Positions 33,801-45,441 of a stretch of DNA of 64,000 nt are shown here, in pieces (within the stretch, counting starts at the first letter, position 1; the number at the start of each line of letters is the position of its first letter). The notes under the pieces are model-generated. The model was not told the origin of the DNA. It saw only the letters and a program-made list of their open reading frames with translations, and made no database searches. The position numbers and the translations under genes are program-made. Where the stretch lies: positions 1 through 64,000 of the forward strand of contig JANTQF010000042.1 in the NCBI GenBank assembly GCA_032988165.1, given 5' to 3'. The stretch comes from Emmonsiellopsis sp. PD_33 (taxonomy: Eukaryota > Ascomycota > Eurotiomycetes > Onygenales > Ajellomycetaceae).

Positions 33801-35856
33801 ATACCACAAGGCCAAGGGTAACGTCCTCCTCGTCATGCGTGACATCAAAGACAACATGGACTTTTTGAAAGTCGACCAGACACGCCCAGCATACGTTGAG
33901 GATATGATGGGTGTGTGGTTACGCCGAAAGCCATGGTTCCAAGAATGCAGCAACATTCAGTACTTCAGCCGCAAAACGGGCTTGGATGGCATGGCACAGG
34001 CTTCTGCTGGATTCGCGCGTTTCCTAAAGGTTGTAACTGGACAAGTCGATAGTCTGGAGCTCATGAAGAGAAAAGAACCCACGTTCTTTGTTTCCTTGAC
34101 TCTTCCCGACCTCACTCCATCCACCCATATCCTGAAAGAAGTCACACTAGGTTCGGATGCCGTAGAGCTTCGTGTTGATCTGCTCAAGGACCCACAGTCT
34201 ACCAATGACATTCCCTCTGTGGACTACGTTGCTGAGCAAATCTCCCTCCTGCGAAGCCGCGTCTCGGTTCCGCTTGTATTTACTATCCGTACGAAGAGCC
34301 AAGGCGGCCGCTTCCCCGATGATGCTTATAATGAAGCCCTGCAACTCTACCGTCTTGCCATGCGCACGGGATCTGAATTCGTGGATCTGGAAATTTCATT
34401 CCCAGATGAGCTTCTCCGCACCGTAACCGAGATGAAAGGTTACTCCAAGATTATCGCCTCCCATCATGACCCCAACGGACAGCTCTCGTGGGCCAACGGC
34501 TCTTGGATTCAGTACTACAACAAGGCCCTTCAGTATGGCGACGTGATCAAACTTGTTGGCGTCGCAAAATCGCTCGACGACAATGCCTCACTGAAGAACT
34601 TCAAAACATGGGCCGAAGCCGCCCATGACGTCCCCATAATCGCCATCAACATGGGCGACAAAGGCCAACTAAGCCGGATCCTAAACGGCTTCATGACCCC
34701 CGTCTCCCATCCCAGCCTCCCCTTCAAAGCGGCACCCGGTCAGCTCTCCGCCCGCGAAATCCGCAAAGGTCTCTCCCTGATGGGCGAAATCAAAGCGAAA
34801 AAATTCGCCGTCCTAGGCAAACCCGTCTCCGCCTCGCGCTCCCCAGCACTCCACAACGCGCTCTTCCGCCAAATGGGCCTACCACACTCCTACGGCACAT
34901 TGGAAACCGACAACGTCGAGGACGTCCGCGAATTCATCCGCAACCCAGACTTTGGCGGCGCCTCAGTCACCATCCCGCTAAAACTAGACATCATGCCGCT
35001 GCTCGATGAAATCGCGCCCGAGGCCGAAATCATCGGCGCAGTAAACACCATCGTCCCCGTCGCAGACAACAAATCGCAAACCCCGCGCCTCATCGGCCGC
35101 AACACAGACTGGCAAGGCATGGTGCGCTGCCTCAGCGACGCGGGCGCCTACGCCGCCACAACGCCCACCACCACCTCCGCAGGCCTAATCATCGGCGGCG
35201 GTGGCACTGCTCGCGCTGCCATCTTCGCGCTGCACAGCATGGGCTACGCACCCATCTACGTCGTCGGCCGCTCCCCCGAAAAAATAGCCTCCATGGCCTC
35301 CACGTTCCCTGCCGGCCACGACATTCGCATCCTAGAAGATGTCGCGGCGCTACCTTCCATCCCGACGGTGGCTATTGGGACGATTCCGGGGGATAAGCCG
35401 ATCGAGCCGCGGATGAGAGAGGTGCTGTGTCGGCTTTTCGAGCGATGTCAGAAGGAGCCTGCTGCCGAGGGGCAGAAGCGGATATTGCTGGAGATGGCGT
35501 ATAAGCCGTCCGTGACGTCGTTGATGCAGCTTGCGTCCGATGCCGGGTGGGCGGTGCTGCCTGGTTTGGAGGTTTTGGTTGCGCAGGGTGTTTATCAGGT
35601 ATGTTTTCTTCCTTCTTATTTTCTATATTAAATATATGAGTTTGAAATGAGGGGATTATTTTTGCTAACGGGGTGGAATTAATAAAATAGTCCGAGTACT
35701 GGACTGACATCACGCCTGTGTATGAGGATGCAAGGGTATGTTGGACCTAATGTTTATCCCTTTCCCTATACCAATATTGAGTCCCGACTAACTCCCCGCC
35801 CTCCCATGCAGAATGCCGTAATGGGCATCTCTTCGTCCGATGACAGCTCCTCATAA
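30845..35856 (+). CDS. ARO1: Pentafunctional AROM polypeptide (shikimate pathway steps 2-6)
   Basis: Four exons: 30845-31432, 31516-35598, 35691-35735 and 35812-35856 (4761 nt, 1586 aa, normal for AROM). Domains in order: 3-dehydroquinate synthase (~1-385; GGGVIGDLIGFVAATYMRG, NFGHSIGHAIEA); EPSP synthase (~400-845; PGSKSISNRALVLAA, GNAGTASRFLTT); shikimate kinase (~865-1050; Walker A GMRGAGKTTSG, FACGGGIVE); type I 3-dehydroquinase (~1051-1275; catalytic His in IIASHHDPNG, Schiff-base Lys likely in DVIKLVGVAKS); shikimate dehydrogenase (~1290-1575; VLGKPVSASRSPALHN, RNTDWQGM, GGGGTARAAIFAL). It turns DAHP into EPSP in the cytosol for Phe, Tyr and Trp synthesis; chorismate synthase is separate. 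The last two exons are only 45 nt each, and an unspliced reading would stop at 35629. All five active sites look intact. Confidence 0.97.
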
Positions 35857-36674
35857 ACAAACACCCATCCCTCGATGACCCAGGTTATAGATATCATGCC
35901 CCCGATAACCACAGGGCGAACGGAGGGCAGGAAGGGACATGGGATAGATTCAACAAAAAAAGCAGGTGATTTCTAGATGGATAGGAAAGGGAAAACAGGG
36001 GGAAATAAAAAAGCCAACGCAAAAAAAAAAAAAAGAAAACCATATGCCTAAGGGGTTATCATACAATAGTATATAGATCGATCGATTCCATCTCCGGGGG
36101 AAAATTTTGGGTTTTGTTTGTACTTTTTCTGGTTATTTATTGTTAAGCCTATTCTCTGTTGATTTGTTCATTTCATTTCATTTCATTTCATTTCATTTCA
36201 TTTCATTTCATTAGTTAGCTACCTTTTATTTAACTACCCGGGTAAAACTATACAAGACCAGACTTGCTTGAAATTTCTCAATAATCATACCTAAGCATCT
36301 GTCCAGTAATATACCCCAAAACGCCTAGGGTAGATAGATAGATAGCCCTTTGCGGGATCCCCCCTTTCTTCCGTCCCCTCCCCCATCCACCAGCAATAAA
36401 TGTACTGAAAAAGGCGAGGCAATAAACTCCACACTCCAAAGATCGCAGTTCCACCAATATTATATAACATGTCATGCATACATAGCCCATGCGCCAAAAG
36501 ATATATGCAAGAGAACCGCAATACAGCGCCCAAGAAAAAGAAAGGGGGCGAGATGGCCAACCAATACATCCATGTATGTATGTATGCAAATCAAAAAAAT
36601 CCCACCAATAACGGGGTATAGAAAACTCCAAGATATCAAAAAGAGAAATAAAGAAAAGAAAAAAGGCACCTACA
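35857..36674. other. Convergent intergenic region ARO1 / exonuclease V
   Basis: 818 bp between convergent 3' ends, A/T-rich with a poly-A tract at ~36021-36035 and a pentanucleotide microsatellite. Frames on either strand here are low-complexity and unsupported. Confidence 0.6.
36167..36212. repeat. (TTTCA)n microsatellite, about 9 units
   Basis: Uninterrupted tandem TTTCA units run from 36167 to ~36212, in the intergenic space downstream of ARO1. It is likely length-variable between strains. Confidence 0.95.
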
Positions 36675-39054
36675 CTACACAACACTCTGCGTCCCCACTT
36701 CCTCCTTTGCCACATCCTCGCACCCCTCATTCCCCCCACCCCCAGGCCCAGCCTTGCCAACCAACTCCGCCTCTCTCCTCCTCCTCTTATTCTTCGCCAA
36801 CTGTCCCTCCATCTCCTTCCGCCACTCACACTCCTCTGAGAATTCGCATAACCGACATTTCCATGCCTCCAGCATGCCCACGCCGCGAGCTTGTCGCTCA
36901 CCGCGCCAAAACCGCATCTCGTCGGCTAGGTAGCCGTATAAAAAGGAAGGGTTGAATAGGAATGAGCGGCTGCCCATGTATTCCATGCGCTGGTCGGGCT
37001 TGGGGGAGGTGGGTTGGGAGATGTAGGTGGCGGTCAGGAGCGGGGAGAGAAGGGTGCGGTTGAGGATATCCTGGCTTTGTTCGCTGTTGGAGGATTGAGA
37101 TTTGTTGGTGGGTTGGTTGGAGGGTGAAGGTGCGGTAGTGGTGTTTTGTGAGTTTTGGTTTCGGGGGAGGAACGTGAGACGGAGTTGTGATTTCATTAAC
37201 TTCCAAAGGCTAGACAGGGAATTGTGCTCCAGTATGATGGTCATCGAGTCCTGGCTGGTAGGGAAATGCCCGTCCCCGGTGCTTCCTGGAGGTATATAAT
37301 CCGCTTCTAGATCTTGAGACGCGTCAAAAAACTCCTCGTTTAGGCTGCCTATTTGCGCGATGAAGGAGTCGGAAAACCGCTTCTCGGTTTGAAGCTTATA
37401 TCGAGCCGCAATCGCGTCGAGAGACACGTCGTCACTCGTGATGAGGCGGGAAAGGAAGTGGTAATATAGCTGGAGTTGGAGGTGGGTCGGACGGAACGCG
37501 GTGCTGCCAACGGCAGGGAGATATTGGCGTGTTTTGCCCCGCGTCTTGATGTCAGTGATATATACCCTCTTCTTCGGGGTCGAAGGTTCACCCGATGATG
37601 CTTCCTTTGAAGCAACGCTCCCCACATCAAGATCGGACAGTCTTCGCCCACCGCCAACCGGGGAGAGGAAGTATTCCGTGAGCGATGTTTGATACTCCGG
37701 AAGCAAGGATTTAGAAGCCCTCAGGTCAGCATAGTGCTCTTCCGCCGACGCATCCAGCTCCGGGTCCGGACAGTCGTAGGAGAGCTGGTCAATTATCCCC
37801 ACGACGATCTCTCCATCAACCATTCCCCAAACCTCAAGCTCTCTCGTCATCCCAGTAACACGCAGGGTGCGTAGTCCCTGTATAACATTCCATATACGTA
37901 GAGCCCACCCGTCTTCCTTCGTCATAACTTCAATCGGCACAGTTGTATGTACCTGATCTTCCAACTCCTTGTGCACAACAGTCCCCCGCTTCATCTCCGG
38001 CGTAGCTCTCTTCCGCCCAAATTTCGTGAGCGTGTACCAATATTGGAGCTCGCACCAGGCGGGGGACACCAGATCGGTAACAGAGAGCGGTTTTCTAGGG
38101 AAACGCCGGAATCGATCGAGAGGGGATCTCATATCGGGTTTCAACGATACATTCATCTTTGTATTTGTACTTGCACTCCCCTTCTCTTCCCCAGGGGCAG
38201 CAACACTCACAGAACCACCCACCTGCTGCCCCCTCACCCTCTCCAACTCCCTCCGCCTCTCCACTTCCCGCCCCTCACGCGAATCAGGATGTTCAGCTAA
38301 ACGCTTAATTGTCAGAAGAGTCAGCTCGTCTTTCCCAAGCCACCGCACCCAAACAAACCCTCCACCCCCCCAAAAAAAAAGAAGAAACGAGGGAAGCAGA
38401 CTCACCACTCCAACCACCACCCCTCTTCTCCCCACCCCTCCCACTCCCACTCCCATTCCCCCACCTATTCCCCCGCCCAGCCCAAGACCGCTGCGCAAAG
38501 GGCCTCCATTTCTCCACACCCAGCACTTTGGGCGCCCGAACTGCCGATATGCCATCATAGTAGTAATCCTCAATATCAATAACCAGAGAACCGTCCAGCG
38601 CGGCACTCTCCGCCGATTCTAAACCCAGAGACCGCAACGAACCCTCGTCCACAACCTCAACCGCAGGCGCAGGCGCAGGCGCAGGCGCAAGAGCAGCAGT
38701 GACAAAACTCTCCCCACCCGCGTCCTCGTCCTCGTCCTCGTCCGCGTTCTGGTTCTGCTTCGCAGCTCCCACCTCTACCCCCGTATCATCTACCGCTACT
38801 ACCTGTTCCCGACGCCCGTCGTTCTCAGTCCCGATCCTCGCCAGCAGCGCGTTAAGCAGCACCTCCTCGTCGGACGAAAAGTCTGAGCCGTAGTCGCTTT
38901 CCGCGCTCGTGTCGATGGGGCTGCTGGCGGTTCTTTTGTCTCCTTCTGGGAGGCTTATGGGGGTGGGGGTGGCGGTGGCAGCAGCGAGGACGTCGGATGG
39001 GAGCGGTGGCGGGAGGGATGGTAGGGAGGATTGGAGGCGGATTGGACGGGTCAT
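36675..39054 (-). CDS. EXO5: Exonuclease V (EXO5/DEM1 family), Fe-S PD-(D/E)XK nuclease
   Basis: Two exons, 39054-38406 and 38329-36675, with a 76-nt intron (2304 nt, 767 aa). The first ~215 residues are disordered: Ser/Asp/Glu-rich, an (AP)n run and a Gly-rich basic patch. The catalytic part starts at RSPLDRFRRFPRKPLSVTDLVSP. It carries a Cys in PAWCELQYWY (~305), GTVVHKELE, GIIDQLSYD and VYITDIKTR (the D-x-K of the nuclease core). It ends in CRLCEFSEEC (~706-715), whose three Cys with the upstream one would hold a 4Fe-4S cluster. Family role: single-strand DNA exonuclease in mitochondrial DNA maintenance (yeast) or interstrand cross-link repair (animals). The N-terminus is basic-poor, so mitochondrial targeting is not obvious here. 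A Ser/Asn/Gln/Thr insertion sits near ~590. Confidence 0.85.
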
Positions 39055-39400
39055 TTGGTTGTGGGTGCGGGTGCGGGTGTTGTTGGGATGATGGTGTTCA
39101 TGGGGGCATTTTGGGATGTCGTTGGGAAGGGGGGATTGTTCGAGGGTTCTGATGTTGTTGGTGGTTGGTGGTTGAGGGAGGGAAAGTTGGATGGGCGGGT
39201 GGGGCTTAGTAAGGCGCTTAATGCGCGTATTTAACTATTTAGTCGGGCAATAGGGACGCGTCGTCGATGAATTCAAATGGTGACTTTGTTAGAGGAGTTC
39301 AGGGAGGCGGATGTTTTGAAAGGATTTGTTTTTTATAAGATAAAGAAATAAGAACAGGCGTTCACCTATTTATTCCTTGTATGGTTCATTGCTATGTGTA

Positions 39401-39568
39401 TCCCCTCGTCCGTTTTTTTTGCCAAAATTAGCGCCTTTTTTTCTGGGCTGTTCATAGGTCAAAAAGCTGTAATTTACTCCACTTTCAGTGGCTAGAGACC
39501 CCCTACAGCAAATAGCAGAGCTTCTTTCAATACTGCGCTAATTTTGGCAAAAAAAACGGACGAGGGGA
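39401..39568. mobile_element. 168-bp MITE with perfect 34-bp terminal inverted repeats, TA target duplication
   Basis: The left end 39401-39434 (starts TCCCCTCGTCCG, ends AATTAGCGC) is the exact reverse complement of 39535-39568. TA flanks both sides (39399-39400 and 39569-39570). The ~100-bp interior has no coding capacity. A TA duplication and long TIRs fit the Tc1/mariner/pogo (Fot1-like) superfamily, mobilised by a transposase elsewhere. Perfect TIRs suggest a recent insertion. It sits between the exonuclease V start and the Mpv17 3' end. Confidence 0.9.
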
Positions 39569-39993
39569 TAACTACGTCATCCACAGATACATACTACCCA
39601 CCCCTCTCGGAGAAGGAAAAGGACAAAGGAAAAGACATCCAATTCAGAACCGCAGTGATGTCCACCCGTACTGCTCTAATCTAATCAAATTTGTCGGTCT
39701 GTCTATCTATATACGGAGCATAAAGACTCGAGAGAAAAAGAAAAGGGGTCCCTCCCCCTTTATAGCCTGGTACTCCCAGGGAGTCCAAGGGGAGATAAAT
39801 AAATATAGAAGAAAAGGAAAGGAAAACCAATCCTCTTAGGATGAAAAAACCAACCAGAAGAGGGAAAGAATGTTAAGAGGCAGAAAACCCTTTAAAAAGC
39901 AGAAGCCAAGGGGATCTAAAAGGGTCTAAACAGGCGGAGGGTGTAAAAAAAACACCAACCCTCTCCAAACAAATAAAAATAAAATAAGAAATC

Positions 39994-41478
39994 TCAAGCA
40001 GTCACCGTCCGTGCAACCGCAGAAGTAGACGCAGAAACCGCATCACCCACCAACCCCTCCCTCTCCCTCTCCCTCTCCTCCGCCTCCCTCTCCGCAGCCC
40101 TCACCTCCCTCGCCGCCCTCTGATTCAACCAACTCAAATACGTCTGCCACCCCACAGCCACACAGCCCGCAAACACATTCCGAAACTGCGGATCGACATA
40201 CACAAACATAAACGCCGTAACAGCCGGCCACAACTTGGCGCTATTGATGATGCTAGTGGGGAGGGCGACCTTGAGGCGTTCCCAGGTGTCAGAGACGGAG
40301 ACGCCGGCGAGGAGGGACTGGGCGGAGAAGAAGTATGTGTTGAAGATGGGGGTGTAGAAGATTTGGGAGACGGAGACTTTGGTGAGGATTGAGAGGATTT
40401 TGGAGGGGTAGTTGAAATTGTTGTGGAGGAACATGAACCTGTTTTTTTTTTTTTTGTGAAGATGGTTAGTGAGTTTGACTAGGGTGCAAAAAAGGGGGGG
40501 ATGGTTGGAGATCGCAAGATGGAAATATAGAGAGAAAATAACTCACCATTTATAACTCGGAATACAAGCCACCGCGCCAACCGTCAAATGCCTCAAGGTG
40601 CGCACCGGGTCATATCCCTTCGCCTTGGCTTCCGCCCCGTCTCCCCCTCCCTCTCCCTCTCCCTTCTTAACTCCCTCAACCCCATTCGCCTTCCCCTCCT
40701 TATCATCCCCCGCCCCCTCCCCAACGAACAACTGCGCACTCAAATCCCCACACAGGTAGATAAACAACGTACACCACAGCTGCGTCCAGTATGGTCTGCG
40801 GTCCTGCATGCGACTATAGTAATCGCCCGCACGGCCTATCGGGCTGGATTTTATAATTTGGCGGAGAGTGCGGCGTTGTAGAGCTGGGGGTGAGGTGGCG
40901 TTGTTTGGTATCATTGGGGAGGTGGAGGTCGATTGGGTATCGGGGATAGCCGATGGTTGTGGGGAATTGGCGGAGGCAGAGGTTACAGATTGCGCTTCTT
41001 CCGATGCCACTCGACTCTGCGACAACGAAGACGACTCTATCTCTTCTTCCCCCGATGGTGGGGGAGGTGGTGTATGCGCGTGCGTTGGGTTATCTATATG
41101 CCCACCAAGCGCCGCCGTTGTACCCCCCACCGATTCCGATATACCCGGAGAAGACTGCGACGACGACGACGACGACGACGACATATTCGACATCCCACCC
41201 GGCGGCTGCGGCGGCGGGTGAACGCCATCTCTCATCCCGGTGCCACCGGGTGCAGATCCAGATCCAGAACCCTGCGCCTGCGTCTCGGACGGGAGCGACG
41301 AATACCCCCTCCCCCCCCGCATCCCGCCGACCCGATCGCGGTATCTCCTGCACGGATCCAGCCATGCTAGATGGGAGGTATAATATCTCGATCGCGGCTG
41401 TCTGGGTATGGCGATTGCGATTGTGAAGGCGTTGGTCGCCGTCGCTCCGCTGGGGATGATAAGGCGCATGTTCGGCAT
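39994..41478 (-). CDS. Mpv17/PMP22 (Sym1-like) family membrane protein
   Basis: Two exons, 41478-40547 and 40438-39994, with a 108-nt intron (1377 nt, 458 aa). The family region is residues ~225-430. It has YYSRMQDRRPYWTQLWCTLFIYLCGDLSAQ, then RTLRHLTVGAVACIPSYKWFMFL, then the diagnostic TYFFSAQSLLAG and KLWPAVTAFMFVYVDPQFRNVF blocks, for about four TM segments. The first ~220 residues are unusual. They start basic and Ser/Ala-rich (MPNMRLIIPSG ... RQPRSRYYTSH), plausible as a mitochondrial presequence, then run into a Ser/Pro/Gly-rich disordered stretch with a poly-Ser run. A low-complexity acidic loop lies between TM1 and TM2, and the C-terminus is a charged Glu/Arg helix. Family role: inner-mitochondrial or peroxisomal membrane channel or stress protein; the exact function is open. 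An upstream in-frame ATG at 41616 is less likely. Confidence 0.85.
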
Positions 41479-43520
41479 TGTTTTTGTTAGGGTTCTATTG
41501 TGCTGGTTTCGTTTTTCGCACTTGTTCACATGGATGGAATGAGGGCTTTCTTGGCGAGATCGGGGTCTGGAGAGGTTATGTAGGTAGTGTCTCGGTGAGC
41601 CTTCTTCCACGTCCAACTGAGCTCACGCGGACGATTCCTCTCCCTCTCTCTCGCTTCGGCTGACCCCAGATTCAACGATGCGCCACGTCAGATCACTCGA
41701 TGGTTGGGTATAGTATATAACGGCAGATAAAGATAACAGCAAAGAGTGACCGTCTGTCTTCCAAAACACAAACCCAAAAAGAAAAAGAAACAGAAAAAAA
41801 GAAAGTAGATGACTCTGACTCAACGCCGCTGAGGAGGGGGATGTGGTTGATCAAACTCCGGGTTCGGGGGCGGTCGGTCGGTTAACTTGACTTGGCTTTA
41901 ATTAACCTTTCTGGCGCTAAAAATAAGTTCTGTCCCGATGATGCCAAGAACTCGGGGCGATGACATCACTCACAGATCCAGGTGGTGGGCGTCAGGCACC
42001 GTCCAGGAGGACAACGAGGTCTCTGTTAATAGATGAGGCAAAGGAGAAGCATCTGTTTCATAGAGAAACTCATACAATATATATATATACATGTATGTGT
42101 GTGTATCATCACCCGCCCAATCAACGACGATTCGCGAGTGATCGCCGAGAGCCGCATGCTTGATTCTCGCTTATGTCATAGGCAGGAGAGGGATGGGCGG
42201 TGTTTTTTCGGCGCGTTACGGATGTTTCTATCGTGGGTTTGGATAGGTGGTGTAGCTACGTAGTAGGCGTAAGGTAAATAGAACAATACCTGAGTATCGC
42301 GATGGATGGGGGGTGGGCATGAGACTGGGAGGGTGGTTTGGTCTGGTTGGGGAGGAACATATATATATCCTGCAGAAACATGACGGCCATGGATAGAACA
42401 TAGAGGGCACCCAGACAGGGAAAACCATCCTATTTCAATATCTATCTAAAATCCATTTCATAGAAATGCGACGAGATCCAACCCTTGATATATTTATTAT
42501 CAACCGGCAACCGCTTCGAGGGGTAAATCACACAGATAGCTACATCCTGACGCGACCAAAGCCAAACTCTCAAGAGCAAGGGAATAAATAACCTGTCTCA
42601 TGTGTATTTATTTAATCAACTGGCTAGATACTCTACGCGCATGAAAAGTTTATACATGTCGTCCGACAGAAGGAGATTAAAATAACTGGTTACATACCGC
42701 ATACGTGGCTAAGGAACGCGACGGAAGCCGACGTCACGAAGCTAAAAGACAGAATGAAAAAAACCACCAACAGCCCTCTCCCCGCCGTGTACATCCATAG
42801 ATACAGACACAGACATGGGCACAGGCGCAGGTCTGTCTAATCAGCAGCGTGAAGACTGGAGGAGAATAATCTATGATTCTAGTGGGCTGCGCGGAAGGTG
42901 CTGGGAGAGATAGATGTGAGTAGTTATTGAATACACACTCATGGTTAGGAGAATGTGGGAGTCTATAAGCTACTGTGTATACGAGGGGATTTGTTATGAG
43001 TATTGTCCAGCCTGGTGGTGTGGGAATAGATAATCGATGTTGCGATAGGGGGGTGATCCGGCGACGACCACCACACCCAGAGACATCTGCGACCGTGGCG
43101 CCGGGAAGAGACACGAGAATCCAAAACAACGCGTAGGCTGGCGTGGATGGCTGCCTAGAGACTACGGAATAGAAAGATGAAGACAGCTATTGATTTGGAC
43201 AGTTGGAAGGAAGTCGATTGAAAGTGTCAAGTCATGGTGCTCGATAGAGAGAACAAAAAGCAACCATCCTTCAAATAATTTTCGCTATTTCAGCAAAAGG
43301 CATAATGTACAAAGCAATCGACGCCATTCCCACCACCCAATTTGCCACTTTGAAGTCGGAAACCACACTTTGGAATGTTAATGTGCTAAAATATAAAGAA
43401 AAAAAAGCCGATGAAACCCAGAGTTTAAAAAAGAGAAAAAGCCATCATCTCGCCAGTTGGTCGTTAGAGAAAAAGCAGAAAGAACACCCAGAAAACAGAA
43501 AACCCAGCAAAGAAAGCAAT
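41479..43520. other. 2-kb intergenic region between Mpv17-like gene and histone H3
   Basis: It contains the Mpv17-like promoter (41479-~42000), short TA and TG repeats near 42080-42105, and H3 3'-flanking sequence. The longest frames (e.g. minus 42734-43129) are Cys/Thr-rich with no family resemblance or gene context. I see no supportable gene here. Confidence 0.5.
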
Positions 43521-44152
<632 letters not shown>

Positions 44153-44955
44153 TGTGGAGATGGAGGATGAGCGAGATGGAGATGGATAGTGGATGGAAGA
44201 TGAAGTTGTTGATGAAAAGCGTGGTGGTTGGGCGGATGGCGTGGGTGAGCTGAGGATGTAAGGAAGACGGAGAGATTGGGTGGGGGGCAGGTATTTGTAG
44301 CAAGCGAGGCGGCCGGGGCGGGCAGAGGGTGATCTTGGGGCTGTTGGCTGGGAAGAAACCGCGCTAGTGGATCACAGAAAAAGTGCTGGAAAGCAGCGCA
44401 AAATAAGCCCTGATTTCGGCGCCCTTTTTTGCGGGCAGAAGCCACGCCTGTTCCGCCTGACTAAGCCGCTTGGCTGCCCTGCGCTAAGCGAGCCCGCCTC
44501 GCCCAATCACCGCCCAGGATCAGAACCTAGATCGCGAGCCACGCCCTGTCTGATCCCATCCACACCACCGGTTGCGCGGTTCTGTTGCCCGTCTGTCTGA
44601 TTCTACGCTCTGATCTGGGCCAGAATCAACTGCTATTCCTGCTTGATCTGCGTTGTGCGGTGTGTGCGGGACAGGATCACAACCCGCCGCAGAATCAGCA
44701 GTGTCGGGGAGATCACGTTGTGCAGGGCGGGCAGACGGCGCTGATTGGCCTGATCGGCCACTAGCGCCGTGATCACATCGCCCTCGCCAGCGCCGGCCGC
44801 ATTCAAATATCTGCGCCATCGCTTCTCCTCGTCTTCTTCTTCTCTTCCCCCACACACTTCCATCTTCACCCTCACGCGTCTCTTCTGTCCACCACCAGCT
44901 ACAAGCACCCACTTATCTTCCTCTCTACCAACAACCTTCACATCCCTCTATCAAC
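44153..44955. promoter_or_regulatory. Divergent H3/H4 promoter with clustered GATC and CCAAT-type words
   Basis: 803 bp between the H3 and H4 start codons. Within 44518-44774 the tetramer GATC occurs nine times (44518, 44530, 44552, 44612, 44645, 44675, 44711, 44752, 44771), against about one expected. It is mixed with TGATT/AATCA words and two CCAAT boxes (CCCAATCA at ~44502, and ATTGG at ~44744). TATA-like weak words flank it: TACAAATA on the H3 side (~44300) and TCAAATATC on the H4 side (~44804). The clustering suggests a shared histone upstream activating region. Confidence 0.7.
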
Positions 44956-45441
44956 ATGACTGGACGTAAGTTGCCTTCCACCCTTCCATCCTACCCTCTC
45001 CAACGCGTCCATCTACGCGTCTCATCACCCCGTCCCATCCCATCCACCACAACAGTCACTGACATCTCCCTCCTACAGGCGGCAAGGGTGGCAAGGGCCT
45101 CGGCAAGGGTGGTGCCAAGCGTCACCGCAAGATTCTACGAGACAACATCCAGGGTATCACCAAGCCCGCTATCCGCCGTCTGGCCCGCCGTGGCGGTGTC
45201 AAGCGTATCTCCGCCATGATCTACGAGGAGACCCGTGGTGTCCTCAAGACCTTCCTCGAGGGTGTCATCCGCGATGCTGTCACATACACTGAGCACGCCA
45301 AGAGAAAGACCGTCACATCCCTCGACGTTGTATATGCTCTCAAGAGACAAGGACGTGAGTTTGCTTTCCATCTTCTACTATCTATCCATATCGATTCTAA
45401 CATGTATTTTGCTAGGCACTCTCTACGGTTTCGGTGGTTAA
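44956..45441 (+). CDS. H4: Histone H4
   Basis: Three exons, 44956-44965, 45079-45354 and 45416-45441 (312 nt, 103 aa, canonical). The first coding exon is only 10 nt: ATG ACT GGA plus the first base of the Arg3 codon. The protein begins [21 protein letters not shown], with the acetylatable Lys 5, 8, 12 and 16. It includes IRRLARRGGVKR and ends TLYGFGG. Introns are 113 and 61 nt. The first intron position (Arg3) parallels the early intron in H3. It is the partner of H3 in the nucleosome core, transcribed from the shared promoter. Confidence 0.99.

Noticed and set aside
36278..36901. 207-codon minus frame downstream of exonuclease V
   Set aside because: Overlaps the exonuclease V 3' end in another frame and is Trp/Arg/Gly-biased. 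No support.
41122..41221. Trinucleotide repeat near 41161-41181 as an independent repeat locus
   Set aside because: It is coding and gives the poly-Ser run of the Mpv17-family protein.
42734..43129. 131-codon minus frame
   Set aside because: Composition is biased, it has no domain and no splice or promoter context, and it lies in the H3 3' flank.
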